In this document: positions 1-10,000 of the stretch, one piece after another
Layout: the number at the start of each line of letters is the position of its first letter
How positions within the stretch are numbered: the stretch's first letter is position 1
From: Nitrospira sp.
GTDB taxonomy: Bacteria; Nitrospirota; Nitrospiria; Nitrospirales; Nitrospiraceae
Direction of reading: 5' to 3'
Assembly (NCBI GenBank): GCA_020216985.1
Contig: JAIWOH010000060.1
Location: 1-10,000, forward strand
DNA: 10,000 nucleotides
Made by a program: the position numbers and the translations under genes
The notes under the pieces: model-generated
The model's input: the letters and a program-made list of their open reading frames with translations, nothing else
Told to the model about the DNA's origin: nothing
Databases searched by the model: none

Positions 1-44
1 AGCACTTCGGGTTGGTCGATCAGATTGTCGTTATCCTGAGCCAT
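1..44 (-). CDS. Unidentified gene, N-terminal fragment (runs off the window)
   Basis: An ATG at 44-42 on the minus strand opens a frame that stays open to the window edge. The 14 complete codons give MAQDNDNLIDQPEV, a polar, acidic N-terminus with no signal peptide or membrane segment. It lies 74 bp after the icd stop and only about 16 nt beyond the U-tract of the icd terminator. No Shine-Dalgarno sequence is visible before the ATG, so the start is uncertain. The position, directly after acl-acn-icd in the same direction, makes another central-carbon or redox gene plausible. Fourteen residues are too few to assign a family, and the frame could be non-coding. Confidence 0.45.
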   Translation of the reverse strand, partial: MAQDNDNLIDQPEV

Positions 45-60
45 AATTCACATGCCCGGA

Positions 61-99
61 CAAAAAGAAAAGGCGTGAGGGAACCGTCCCCCCTCACGC
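61..99 (-). terminator. Intrinsic (rho-independent) terminator after icd
   Basis: On the minus strand a perfect 9-bp GC-rich stem (GCGTGAGGG paired with CCCTCACGC, positions 99-91 and 81-73) closes a 9-nt loop. It is followed directly by a T-rich run at 71-62 (CTTTTCTTTTTG). The hairpin starts about 20 nt past the icd stop codon. This is a classic terminator layout and marks the 3' end of the acl-acn-icd transcript. The next gene begins almost immediately after it, so readthrough or attenuation is possible. Confidence 0.85.
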
Positions 100-118
100 T
101 CCTCATCCATCAAGGTGA

Positions 119-4631
<4,513 letters not shown>

Positions 4632-4675
4632 CGGTTTCTCCTCACAAACGGGCTGGGGACACGGTGACGGAAACA

Positions 4676-4690
4676 GGAGAGGGGCTCTCC
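4676..4690. other. Short perfect hairpin in the acn leader
   Basis: GGAGAG and CTCTCC form a perfect 6-bp inverted repeat around a 3-nt GGG loop, about 45 bp upstream of the acn start codon. No T-tract follows on either strand, so it is not an intrinsic terminator. It does not have the loop or bulge of an iron-responsive element. It may be a leader hairpin affecting translation or RNA stability, or it may be chance. Confidence 0.3.
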
Positions 4691-4748
4691 CTTGTCGCGC
4701 GCCTCCGCCTACAGCCTCCGGGTAAAGCGGTGTATCCCGCCACGATTC

Positions 4749-4770
4749 AAAAAGCGGCGGGAGCCTCCGC
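4749..4770 (-). terminator. Terminator-like hairpin directly after aclA
   Basis: On the minus strand a GC-rich stem runs from 4770 to 4754. Four pairs GCGG/CCGC are followed by one A-G mismatch, then two further GG/CC pairs and a 3-nt loop, and the hairpin leads straight into TTTTT (4753-4749). It starts 2 nt after the aclA stop codon. The stem is imperfect and the T-run is short, so it is more likely a leaky terminator or a processing or stabilising hairpin than a full stop. I see no convincing sigma70 promoter in the remaining gap before acn, which argues for readthrough. Confidence 0.5.
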
Positions 4771-4772
4771 GG

Positions 4773-6593
4773 TTATTTCAATGGCGGCACTTCACGCCGC
4801 TTCGGCGCAGCATAATTCACCAGGTAATCGAACAGCCTGATCAAACGGCTGTCTTGACGTTTTTGATCGACCCAGTGACCGATCAAACCGATCGTGCGAG
4901 ACAGGATGAAGAACCCGTTCAAACTGTCGATCGGAAACCCCAAATCAACCAACACCGCCGCCATCGTGCCGTCGACGTTCAAAATCAGATTGTCTTTCTT
5001 CGCCGCCGTCACCTGCTCGACCTGCAGCGCAAAATCAAGACACGGCGTATTGATCTTCAAGCTCTTCACGTAGGCGACCAGTTCCTTTACACGCTTGTCC
5101 GGATTGCGGAGACTCTTCACACGATGGCCGATACCAGGGACAGGCCCCACGTTCTTTTTCATGTAGGCCAGAAACTCGTCCACGCTCATCTTGTTGTCCA
5201 CCGCGTATTTGAACCAACGCCCGGCATCGGTCACCGCCCCGCCGAAACGGGGGCCGATCATGATCAGGCCGGCCGCCACCGCTTGCGACAAGCCGATCCC
5301 GGCACAGGCGGCCAGAATCGTCGCGTACGCGCCGCTGACACAAGGTCCGTGATCGGCGGACAGCATGATGATCCGCTTGATGATCTCCGCTTCCTGCTTC
5401 GAGATCAATCGCTTGTCCCACAGCAGACCGATCACGTGAGGAATTTCGTACCCTTTGTTGATGAGCTCCGAGGCAGGATAGCCGTCATAGCAAGGCTCAT
5501 CGCCGCGATCGTCGCTGATGGTGGTGCGGATCAACGGCGTCACGATCACCTCGTCCGCCTTCATTGCCTCTTCGACGGTCTTGGGAAGTTTCGGCAGGCT
5601 GGCCGGCTCAACGACTTCCTTGACCTGCCCGGACTTGAGCAATTCCTGGTAGACCTCTTTAATGGCCGGTCCCAGCGCCCCGAACGTCGGCGGGACGATC
5701 GCGCCCGCCCGCTGAAGCGCCTCCGATTTGGAGCGAGCCGACCCCTCGCCCTTCATCCCTTCCTTGGCGCCCGCATGGCCGAACTTCATGCCCTTGGGCA
5801 AACTTTCCTGACAGAACCCGGAAACGACGCCGATCAGTTTGATACGGCGTTTTTTAGCGCCGTACCACTCGGCCGCGCGCTCTTCGAGGTCTCCGCCCAT
5901 TTCACCCACAATGACGACCGCCTTCGTTTGCGGATCATTCTCGAACATTTCAAGATAGGTGACGTAATCGGTGCCCGGATAGGCGTCGCCGCCGATCCCG
6001 ATGGCGGTCGTGATGCCGTCCGCGAACTGAGAGCAGATCCAGATGATTTCGTTTGAGAGGCCGCCCGACTTGGTGATGACCCCGAAAGACCCTTCGCGAT
6101 ACAGCTTGGAAAGCACCAGATTGTCGAACGCCCCTCCGATCACGCCCAACCGACACGCGCCGGCGGAGATGATTCCGATGGACGACGGTCCGTTGAACAC
6201 CTTGCCCAATTTGCGCGCATGAGCTCCCAGGAGCTTCGCATCCTTTTCCGGAACCCCCTCGGTAATCATCGAGACCAAGTGAATGTGCGGATCGTCGAGC
6301 GCCTCCAGTCCGGCTTTCATCGCGCGATCGGCGCCGATGTATACCAGACTGGTATTGATCGTCGGATGATGCTTGGTGGCTTCGGCGATGGTCGCATAGA
6401 CAGGAACCGCGATGAGCCCGCTGCCGTAGGGAATTTCGTTGGTCTTGCCGGCATCGGGGGGATAGACGAACGCCTCAACGTTGAGGGGACGCTTGATCAG
6501 ATAACAGAACTCGGCCATTCGACGGGCCGCGTTGACGCCGGCCTGGCCGCCTTGAATCACCACACGGGTGTCTTTGTTTGCGAGAATGCTCAT
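4773..6593 (-). CDS. aclA: ATP-citrate lyase, large subunit (AclA)
   Basis: Works with AclB to cleave citrate with ATP and CoA into acetyl-CoA, oxaloacetate, ADP and phosphate, the key irreversible step of the reductive TCA cycle. The 606-aa length matches the large subunit of bacterial two-subunit enzymes (608 aa in Chlorobium limicola). The N-terminal part (about 1-330) is succinyl-CoA-synthetase-alpha-like, with a CoA-binding Rossmann region and the phospho-histidine H273 in KFGHAGA. The C-terminal part (about 345-606) is citrate-synthase-like. It shows H415 in SADHGPCVSG, H490 in GIGHRVKSLRNPDKRV and D541 in LNVDG, which correspond to the human ACLY lyase triad. The protein is cytoplasmic with no signal peptide. 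The start at 6593 has GAGGAG about 7 nt upstream. It sits 96 bp after aclB in the same transcript, and a terminator-like hairpin follows the stop. The labels AclA and AclB are swapped in some databases, where the large subunit may be called beta. Confidence 0.97.
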   Translation of the reverse strand: MSILANKDTRVVIQGGQAGVNAARRMAEFCYLIKRPLNVEAFVYPPDAGKTNEIPYGSGLIAVPVYATIAEATKHHPTINTSLVYIGADRAMKAGLEALDDPHIHLVSMITEGVPEKDAKLLGAHARKLGKVFNGPSSIGIISAGACRLGVIGGAFDNLVLSKLYREGSFGVITKSGGLSNEIIWICSQFADGITTAIGIGGDAYPGTDYVTYLEMFENDPQTKAVVIVGEMGGDLEERAAEWYGAKKRRIKLIGVVSGFCQESLPKGMKFGHAGAKEGMKGEGSARSKSEALQRAGAIVPPTFGALGPAIKEVYQELLKSGQVKEVVEPASLPKLPKTVEEAMKADEVIVTPLIRTTISDDRGDEPCYDGYPASELINKGYEIPHVIGLLWDKRLISKQEAEIIKRIIMLSADHGPCVSGAYATILAACAGIGLSQAVAAGLIMIGPRFGGAVTDAGRWFKYAVDNKMSVDEFLAYMKKNVGPVPGIGHRVKSLRNPDKRVKELVAYVKSLKINTPCLDFALQVEQVTAAKKDNLILNVDGTMAAVLVDLGFPIDSLNGFFILSRTIGLIGHWVDQKRQDSRLIRLFDYLVNYAAPKRREVPPLK

Positions 6594-6652
6594 CAGGATC
6601 TCCTCGTGGTCGTAAGTCGATGATGGGCGATCAATGACGACGCGAAAGAGCG

Positions 6653-6677
6653 GACGCGCACGAATCCATCGCGCGTC
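6653..6677. other. Inverted repeat in the aclB-aclA intergenic gap
   Basis: A 7-bp perfect inverted repeat (GACGCGC at 6653-6659 and GCGCGTC at 6671-6677) closes an 11-nt loop between the aclB stop and the aclA start. No T-run follows, so it is not a terminator. It could act as an RNA processing or stability element that balances subunit levels. In GC-rich DNA such a repeat can also arise by chance. Confidence 0.3.
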
Positions 6678-6689
6678 GCGCAGGACTCG

Positions 6690-7889
6690 TCACTTTCCCG
6701 CCAACGCTTTATCAACGATGTCCGTCAGCGGCGTGTATCGGTCGAAGACCTCGATATCGAATCCTTCGTCCCTCAGCGCGCGCATCGCGTCGAGGCCTTC
6801 TTTCTCCCGGGGACCGCCTCGTCGCACCCAAATTTTCACGCCCTTCAACTTTCCGTCGGCCTTGGCTTTCCGAAACCCGTTGATGATCCCGCCGAACGTT
6901 TTTTTCACGTCGGTGAAATTCGCAATGGCGCCGCCGACGATGATGTTCTTGATTCCCGGCAACCCGCACACTTTTTCCGTGAGGGCTTCCACGGCCCAGT
7001 CCGGCGGATCTCCGGAATACTCCGCGTAATTGGCGAGCTTGCCGCCTCGCGCCACCACGGCGTCGGAGTAATAGACGCTGGCGCCGCCGCCCGCCGGCAG
7101 CATCGCCGTGTCTCCTCCAGGAATTTCAATGAACTTCACCGAGCCCTTGATCTTGCTGTCTATGGCCATGATGTCCAATTCGTTCTTCGTGTAGGCTCGG
7201 CCGAACTCCGCAGCGAACTGGAAATTCCAATCGGGATGGCGGAACTTGGCGTCCGCGTCGAGCAGCGTCACCGCATCCAACGCGACCAATTCTCCGTCGC
7301 TTTCTCTGGCGACGACGGGATTCACCTCAAGATACTGGGCGTCTTCGTTGTCGAAACAAGCAAAGAGCTTCCCGGCGAAATCCGCCATCCGCTTCACCAA
7401 CGGCCCCGTAAATCCCGCCTCCTTCACCACCTTCTCCAGAGCCTCAAGGGCGGGCTGTTGCCCCACTTCGACCGGGAGCCGCTTGACTCGATCCCAATTC
7501 GATTCCACTTCGATACCGCCGCAATTGGCGACCAGGATTTCGTTCCCCTCCCTGACGGATTTGACCGCGCAGTAATATTCTTCTTTATGTGGAATCATCT
7601 CGGAAACGATCACTTGCGACACCGTGATACTGCCGACCTGTCGTCCCACCATCTCTTTCACGGCGGAAACGGCGCCATCCAGATCCAGCCCCACCTTGAC
7701 CAACCCGAGCTTAAATCGAGAGCCCATCGCCTCGTGGGCTTTCACGACCAACTTTGAACGTTTCAACCAGTCGTTGACCTGCCCCAACTTGGCCAGTTCT
7801 TCCGCGGACGTGACGACCACGTAGTTGGGAACGTGAATGCCCCACTTTTTCATCAGCCCCATTCCCGGGCCTTCCAAGACCTTGGCCAT
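6690..7889 (-). CDS. aclB: ATP-citrate lyase, small subunit (AclB)
   Basis: Provides the ATP-grasp and citrate-binding half of ATP-citrate lyase and pairs with the downstream aclA product. The 399-aa length is near that of the Chlorobium limicola small subunit (398 aa). The N-terminal part (about 1-230) is a succinyl-CoA-synthetase-beta-like ATP-grasp domain, with the QYLEVNPVV segment at 185-193 carrying the likely Mg-ATP residues E188 and N190. The C-terminal part holds GGGASV (267-272) and the citrate-binding segment GGAIANFTDV (319-328) and VRRGGP (355-360). N324, T326 and R357 match human ACLY N346, T348 and R379 with the same 33-residue spacing. The start at 7889 has a perfect AAGGAG (7901-7896) 6 nt upstream. 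This is the first gene of the acl-acn-icd unit, about 40 nt after the predicted transcription start. Confidence 0.97.
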   Translation of the reverse strand: MAKVLEGPGMGLMKKWGIHVPNYVVVTSAEELAKLGQVNDWLKRSKLVVKAHEAMGSRFKLGLVKVGLDLDGAVSAVKEMVGRQVGSITVSQVIVSEMIPHKEEYYCAVKSVREGNEILVANCGGIEVESNWDRVKRLPVEVGQQPALEALEKVVKEAGFTGPLVKRMADFAGKLFACFDNEDAQYLEVNPVVARESDGELVALDAVTLLDADAKFRHPDWNFQFAAEFGRAYTKNELDIMAIDSKIKGSVKFIEIPGGDTAMLPAGGGASVYYSDAVVARGGKLANYAEYSGDPPDWAVEALTEKVCGLPGIKNIIVGGAIANFTDVKKTFGGIINGFRKAKADGKLKGVKIWVRRGGPREKEGLDAMRALRDEGFDIEVFDRYTPLTDIVDKALAGK

Positions 7890-7936
7890 GACTTGCTCCT
7901 TAACAAAAGGGTAACCGCCGCTGCAAAGGGAGACGG

Positions 7937-7965
7937 ATTGTAGCGAAATCCCCTGGATGACTCAA
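7937..7965 (-). promoter_or_regulatory. Predicted sigma70-type promoter of the acl-acn-icd operon
   Basis: On the minus strand TTGAGT (7965-7960, 4 of 6 matches to TTGACA) and TACAAT (7942-7937, 5 of 6 matches to TATAAT) are separated by exactly 17 bp. The expected start point near 7930 would give a leader of about 40 nt before the aclB ATG, with AAGGAG in place. It sits in the largest gap of the cluster, between the 248-aa gene and aclB, as expected for the head of a separate operon. No operator was recognised beside it. Confidence 0.65.
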
Positions 7966-8044
7966 GACGCCAGAGGGACTAATCGGCAGGATCGAAAGAC
8001 CTACCCATGATTTACAAAAGGCGAGAAATGCGCGATGTCATGAG

Positions 8045-8791
8045 CTATGTCCTGTACCGTTGATAACGAATGCCCCGCCGCGCCCCCTTCATCTGCGATT
8101 TGATCTTCCATCGCTTGGCCGCCACCGTGTCGCCTTTCGCCATAAACGTCTCGTGCTCCCCTTTTTCCGGATCAAAAAAGCCGATATAGCCTCCGGGGTT
8201 CACACCGAACGATCGCAAGGTTTTGCCATGATGTGCGCGGCCCAGGAAATCGTTCCGCCCTCCCTTCTCCTCTCCCCCCGTAAAATACAACGGCAGCAAA
8301 AAATTCGAGACCTTCACTCCGTCGATCTCATACGTCTCGGCTTGCACCGCATCGCACATTTCATACCAATGGAAGACCGTGCGGTTGCCGTTGGAGGGAT
8401 GAGGCCCCTGCACCAGAAGATTGACTTCGGAATCTCCCACCATCTCCAACGCCTCATGCGACAGGGTCACCGTCCACGCTTCACCCAATTGCTTCGCCAC
8501 CTCGGTAAACACGAATCCATAGGGCACCCCCCGATTCGTGAGGTCGTGGTAACCGAGCGCGCCGTCGACGTCCATGGAATCCCATAGATACAACACCGCG
8601 TCGCCGCGCATGTCGGCGATGCTCTGCGTCGAGGGCTTCTTGCCGCCGCGCCCTTCCAACCGCAACTCGGCGCCGATATGCCAATACGGCTCGTAATCTT
8701 CGCGGATCTGACGATTGATCGCGCGAATCGCTTCCTGCGCGTCCTCATCCGACACCTTGCCGTTGGTATGATTGATTATCGAGATGATCAT
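8045..8791 (-). CDS. Conserved-looking hypothetical protein with HExxE motif (putative metallopeptidase-like)
   Basis: A 248-aa protein that I cannot place in a named family. It has no signal peptide or membrane segment; the N-terminus MIISIINHTNGKVSDEDAQ leads into a charged helix. The striking part is TLSHEALEMVGDSEVN (109-124), an HExxE motif with H112, E113, E116 and D120, followed by WYEMCDAVQAETYEIDG (142-158). This arrangement suggests a metal site (H112, E116 and perhaps E144 or D147), as in gluzincin-like peptidases, but that is inference. The C-terminus (about 219-248) is strongly basic and could bind nucleic acid or an acidic partner. GGAG lies 11 nt before the start, slightly far but usable. 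It begins 48 bp after the astacin-like protease gene, and I see no promoter or terminator between them, so the two are probably co-transcribed and functionally linked. No clear terminator follows it. Confidence 0.85.
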   Translation of the reverse strand: MIISIINHTNGKVSDEDAQEAIRAINRQIREDYEPYWHIGAELRLEGRGGKKPSTQSIADMRGDAVLYLWDSMDVDGALGYHDLTNRGVPYGFVFTEVAKQLGEAWTVTLSHEALEMVGDSEVNLLVQGPHPSNGNRTVFHWYEMCDAVQAETYEIDGVKVSNFLLPLYFTGGEEKGGRNDFLGRAHHGKTLRSFGVNPGGYIGFFDPEKGEHETFMAKGDTVAAKRWKIKSQMKGARRGIRYQRYRT

Positions 8792-8822
8792 GGTCGCTGC
8801 TTCTCCCTATGCGGCCCCGCTG

Positions 8823-8841
8823 GATGGCGGACGGCGCCATC
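8823..8841. other. Hairpin overlapping the stop codon of the astacin-like gene
   Basis: GATGGCG (8823-8829) and CGCCATC (8835-8841) form a perfect 7-bp stem with a 5-nt loop. It covers two bases of the minus-strand TGA at 8842-8840. There is no T-tract after it. It could lower translational coupling, stabilise the upstream message, or cause partial termination between the protease gene and the 248-aa gene. It may also be chance. Confidence 0.35.
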
Positions 8842-9868
8842 ACACTTTTCGCACCTTGATCGAGTATTTCCCGGTCCCGGATTGGCGGCTGTAGTGGCGG
8901 ACCTGCACGAAATAGTCGCCTTTGATCAGGTCGGCCGCGATTCGGGCGTTCAGATCGAGGCCGGAATCGTCATCTTCCGCGATCAGCGCCGTCTCGCTGT
9001 TCGGCCCGAACAGTTTCATCGCGACATCCGTCGGCCCCAGGGTATCGATCACGTACCGCCCGTCGGTCGTGGCCGTAAACCGATAGAGGTCCTCTTCTCC
9101 GGGCTTCCCGATCGCCGCCTGTGTGCGCTTTTTGGCGTTGACGAGGAGTTCGACGGCGTTCGACACGGTCCCACCCGTCTTCGGATACATTTTCGCTCCG
9201 GCCACGAACGCCTTGTCCATCGCCGACAAGACCTCGTTCGCCTTGGTGCCGATGCCGTTGAGCGTCCAGGAGGCGGGGAAGAAGTACAGCATGATGGAGT
9301 CGGGGTCAAACTTGGTTCCATTGATCTGATCCGCACTGTACTTACGGAGAATATTATGGCGCGTCGTCGCCTCGTCCCAGAAATTCGGCGCTTTCGCGGC
9401 TTCGCGAATCACCACCTCCTCGTTCCACTGAATCCCTCCCGCCGGGTTTTGGTGCTCGTGAGCCAATCCGATCGCATGACCGAATTCATGGGCCGCCGTG
9501 CCGCCGTCCAGAAACCCCAGATTCATCGTCGGCTGATCCAAGGGAATGTTTCGGCAGTCTGTCCCGACGTACGACCAGGCTCCATCGTTCCGATCGAAGG
9601 CAATCCGAATTTCGGCATTCAGCGCATTGTTGAACTCAAATTTCAAATTGGCCACGGCCGCCCACCAGCCCGCTTGTTCCTTGGCCACCGCCTGCTCCGT
9701 GGGCGTGCCTCCCATGAAGCGCACGCGAAGCGTCGAACCGTTCATCCATGTCTTTCCGATCGGCGCAATGGCACGCCTGATGCCGCTCTTGGTCGGCTTC
9801 GTCATCTGAAACCGCATCAGATCTTTCGGCAAAATCCTGTCGATGCATACCTTCGGACGGTCAGCCAT
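8840..9868 (-). CDS. Astacin-like (M12A-type) zinc metallopeptidase with C-terminal PPC domain
   Basis: A 342-aa zinc endopeptidase of the metzincin type. Residues 127-138 read HEFGHAIGLAHE, the HExxHxxGxxHE signature with zinc ligands H127, H131 and H137 and catalytic E128. SIMLY (191-195) is the Met-turn, with Y195 in the place of the astacin tyrosine. Residues about 235-342 form a PPC (bacterial pre-peptidase C-terminal) beta-sandwich, seen in the run from EEDLYRFTATTDGRYVI through DDDSGLDLNARI to GDYFVQVRHYSRQSGTGKYSIKVR. PPC domains normally occur on secreted proteases, yet there is no hydrophobic signal peptide here. The true start is most likely ATG 9868: AAGGAG at 9882-9877 is 8 nt from it but only 2 nt from the ATG at 9874. 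C8 near the N-terminus could be a latency switch, which is speculation. The substrate is unknown. The gene heads a probable two-gene unit with the 248-aa HExxE protein. Confidence 0.9.
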   Translation of the reverse strand: MADRPKVCIDRILPKDLMRFQMTKPTKSGIRRAIAPIGKTWMNGSTLRVRFMGGTPTEQAVAKEQAGWWAAVANLKFEFNNALNAEIRIAFDRNDGAWSYVGTDCRNIPLDQPTMNLGFLDGGTAAHEFGHAIGLAHEHQNPAGGIQWNEEVVIREAAKAPNFWDEATTRHNILRKYSADQINGTKFDPDSIMLYFFPASWTLNGIGTKANEVLSAMDKAFVAGAKMYPKTGGTVSNAVELLVNAKKRTQAAIGKPGEEDLYRFTATTDGRYVIDTLGPTDVAMKLFGPNSETALIAEDDDSGLDLNARIAADLIKGDYFVQVRHYSRQSGTGKYSIKVRKV

Positions 9869-9876
9869 GGTCATTT

Positions 9877-9882
9877 CTCCTT
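9877..9882 (-). promoter_or_regulatory. Shine-Dalgarno that decides the protease start
   Basis: A perfect AAGGAG on the minus strand lies 8 nt before the ATG at 9868-9866 and only 2 nt before the in-frame ATG at 9874-9872. Normal spacing favours the inner ATG, giving MADRP rather than MTMADRP as the N-terminus. Confidence 0.7.
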
Positions 9883-9931
9883 TCCTTAGGATGTTAAAGT
9901 TCCTGCCAAGCGACGCATCAAGCGGATGTTC

Positions 9932-9965
9932 GGCACAACGTGAACGAGCACGTTCACTCCGTGCC
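9932..9965. promoter_or_regulatory. 34-bp dyad (operator or leader hairpin) upstream of the protease gene
   Basis: Nested inverted repeats: outer arms GGCAC (9932-9936) and GTGCC (9961-9965), a symmetric 3-nt internal loop, then perfect 7-bp inner arms GTGAACG (9940-9946) and CGTTCAC (9951-9957) around AGCA. No T-run follows on either strand, so termination is unlikely. Its right edge coincides with the start point predicted from the -10 at 9977-9972. That fits either a repressor operator at +1 or a structured 5' leader of the protease transcript. Confidence 0.5.
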
Positions 9966-9971
9966 CGCAGT

Positions 9972-10000
9972 TGTATACGCTTTTACGAAGGAGAATCCAA
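9972..10000 (-). promoter_or_regulatory. Weak candidate promoter of the protease gene pair
   Basis: On the minus strand TTGGAT (10000-9995, 3 of 6 matches to TTGACA) and TATACA (9977-9972, 4 of 6 matches to TATAAT) are spaced by 17 bp. The predicted start near 9965 would give a leader of about 97 nt that includes the whole 34-bp dyad. The match is weak. It is proposed mainly because of its spacing and position. Confidence 0.35.
9988..9993 (+). promoter_or_regulatory. Possible ribosome binding site of a divergent gene beyond the window
   Basis: A plus-strand AAGGAG sits 7 nt before the end of the window. A start codon at or just after position 10001 would have normal spacing, which would make this a divergent intergenic region. 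The sequence also overlaps the candidate minus-strand promoter spacer, and a six-base match can be chance. Confidence 0.25.

Noticed and set aside
4676..4690. Iron-responsive-element-like hairpin in the aconitase leader
   Set aside because: The loop is only 3 nt and lacks CAGUGN and the bulged C, so it is listed only as an unexplained hairpin.
4692..6056. A 454-codon plus-strand open frame antisense to aclA
   Set aside because: It is a shadow of aclA, rich in R, H, D and Q with no recognisable domain. The opposite strand carries clear catalytic motifs.
7966..8044. Terminator after the 248-aa gene
   Set aside because: Only a 3-4 bp stem precedes a CCTTTTG run, too weak to call. Termination here is not supported by the sequence.
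8678..9889. A 403-codon plus-strand open frame antisense to the protease
   Set aside because: The minus strand has the full HExxHxxGxxHE site, Met-turn and PPC domain plus a good ribosome binding site. The plus frame has none of these.
9940..9957. LexA/SOS box reading of the GTGAACG-N4-CGTTCAC dyad
   Set aside because: The Gram-positive-type box is CGAAC-N4-GTTCG. Here the half-sites are GAACG-N4-CGTTC, so the order of the bases differs and the protease pair has no evident link to DNA repair.

Overview
The window carries the core of a reductive (or oxidative) TCA-cycle operon and, upstream of it, a two-gene metallopeptidase-like cassette. All real genes read on the minus strand. The pairing of two-subunit ATP-citrate lyase with an NADP-type monomeric isocitrate dehydrogenase and a mitochondrial-type aconitase, in fairly GC-rich DNA, points to a chemoautotroph that fixes CO2 by the reductive TCA cycle. 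Nitrospira or a close relative in Nitrospirota is the best guess. Chlorobi also have aclBA, and Campylobacterota are usually far more AT-rich. The taxon is an inference from gene content and was not tested by any search.

Layout in transcription order (right to left). 9868-8840: a 342-aa astacin-like zinc metallopeptidase with a C-terminal PPC domain and no signal peptide. 8791-8045: a 248-aa protein of unknown function with an HExxE motif. A 155-bp gap follows, holding a good sigma70-type promoter (-35 at 7960-7965, -10 at 7937-7942, 17-bp spacer). Next come aclB (7889-6690), aclA (6593-4773), acn (4631-2385) and icd (2350-119). A strong intrinsic terminator lies at 61-99 just after icd. The first 14 codons of another minus-strand gene appear at 44-1 and run off the window.

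Together the four metabolic genes cover one continuous stretch of the cycle: citrate + ATP + CoA to acetyl-CoA + oxaloacetate (AclBA), citrate/isocitrate interconversion (aconitase), and isocitrate/2-oxoglutarate + CO2 interconversion with NADP(H) (IDH). In the reductive direction, IDH carboxylates 2-oxoglutarate, aconitase converts the isocitrate to citrate, and AclBA cleaves the citrate. All catalytic residues checked by eye are present in the four enzymes.

The least explained part is the right-hand 2 kb. The protease and HExxE protein look co-transcribed. They are preceded by a candidate promoter whose predicted start point falls on one edge of a 34-bp dyad. A plus-strand Shine-Dalgarno-like sequence at the very end of the window hints at a divergent gene outside it. 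No tRNA, rRNA, CRISPR array, insertion sequence or phage gene was seen.
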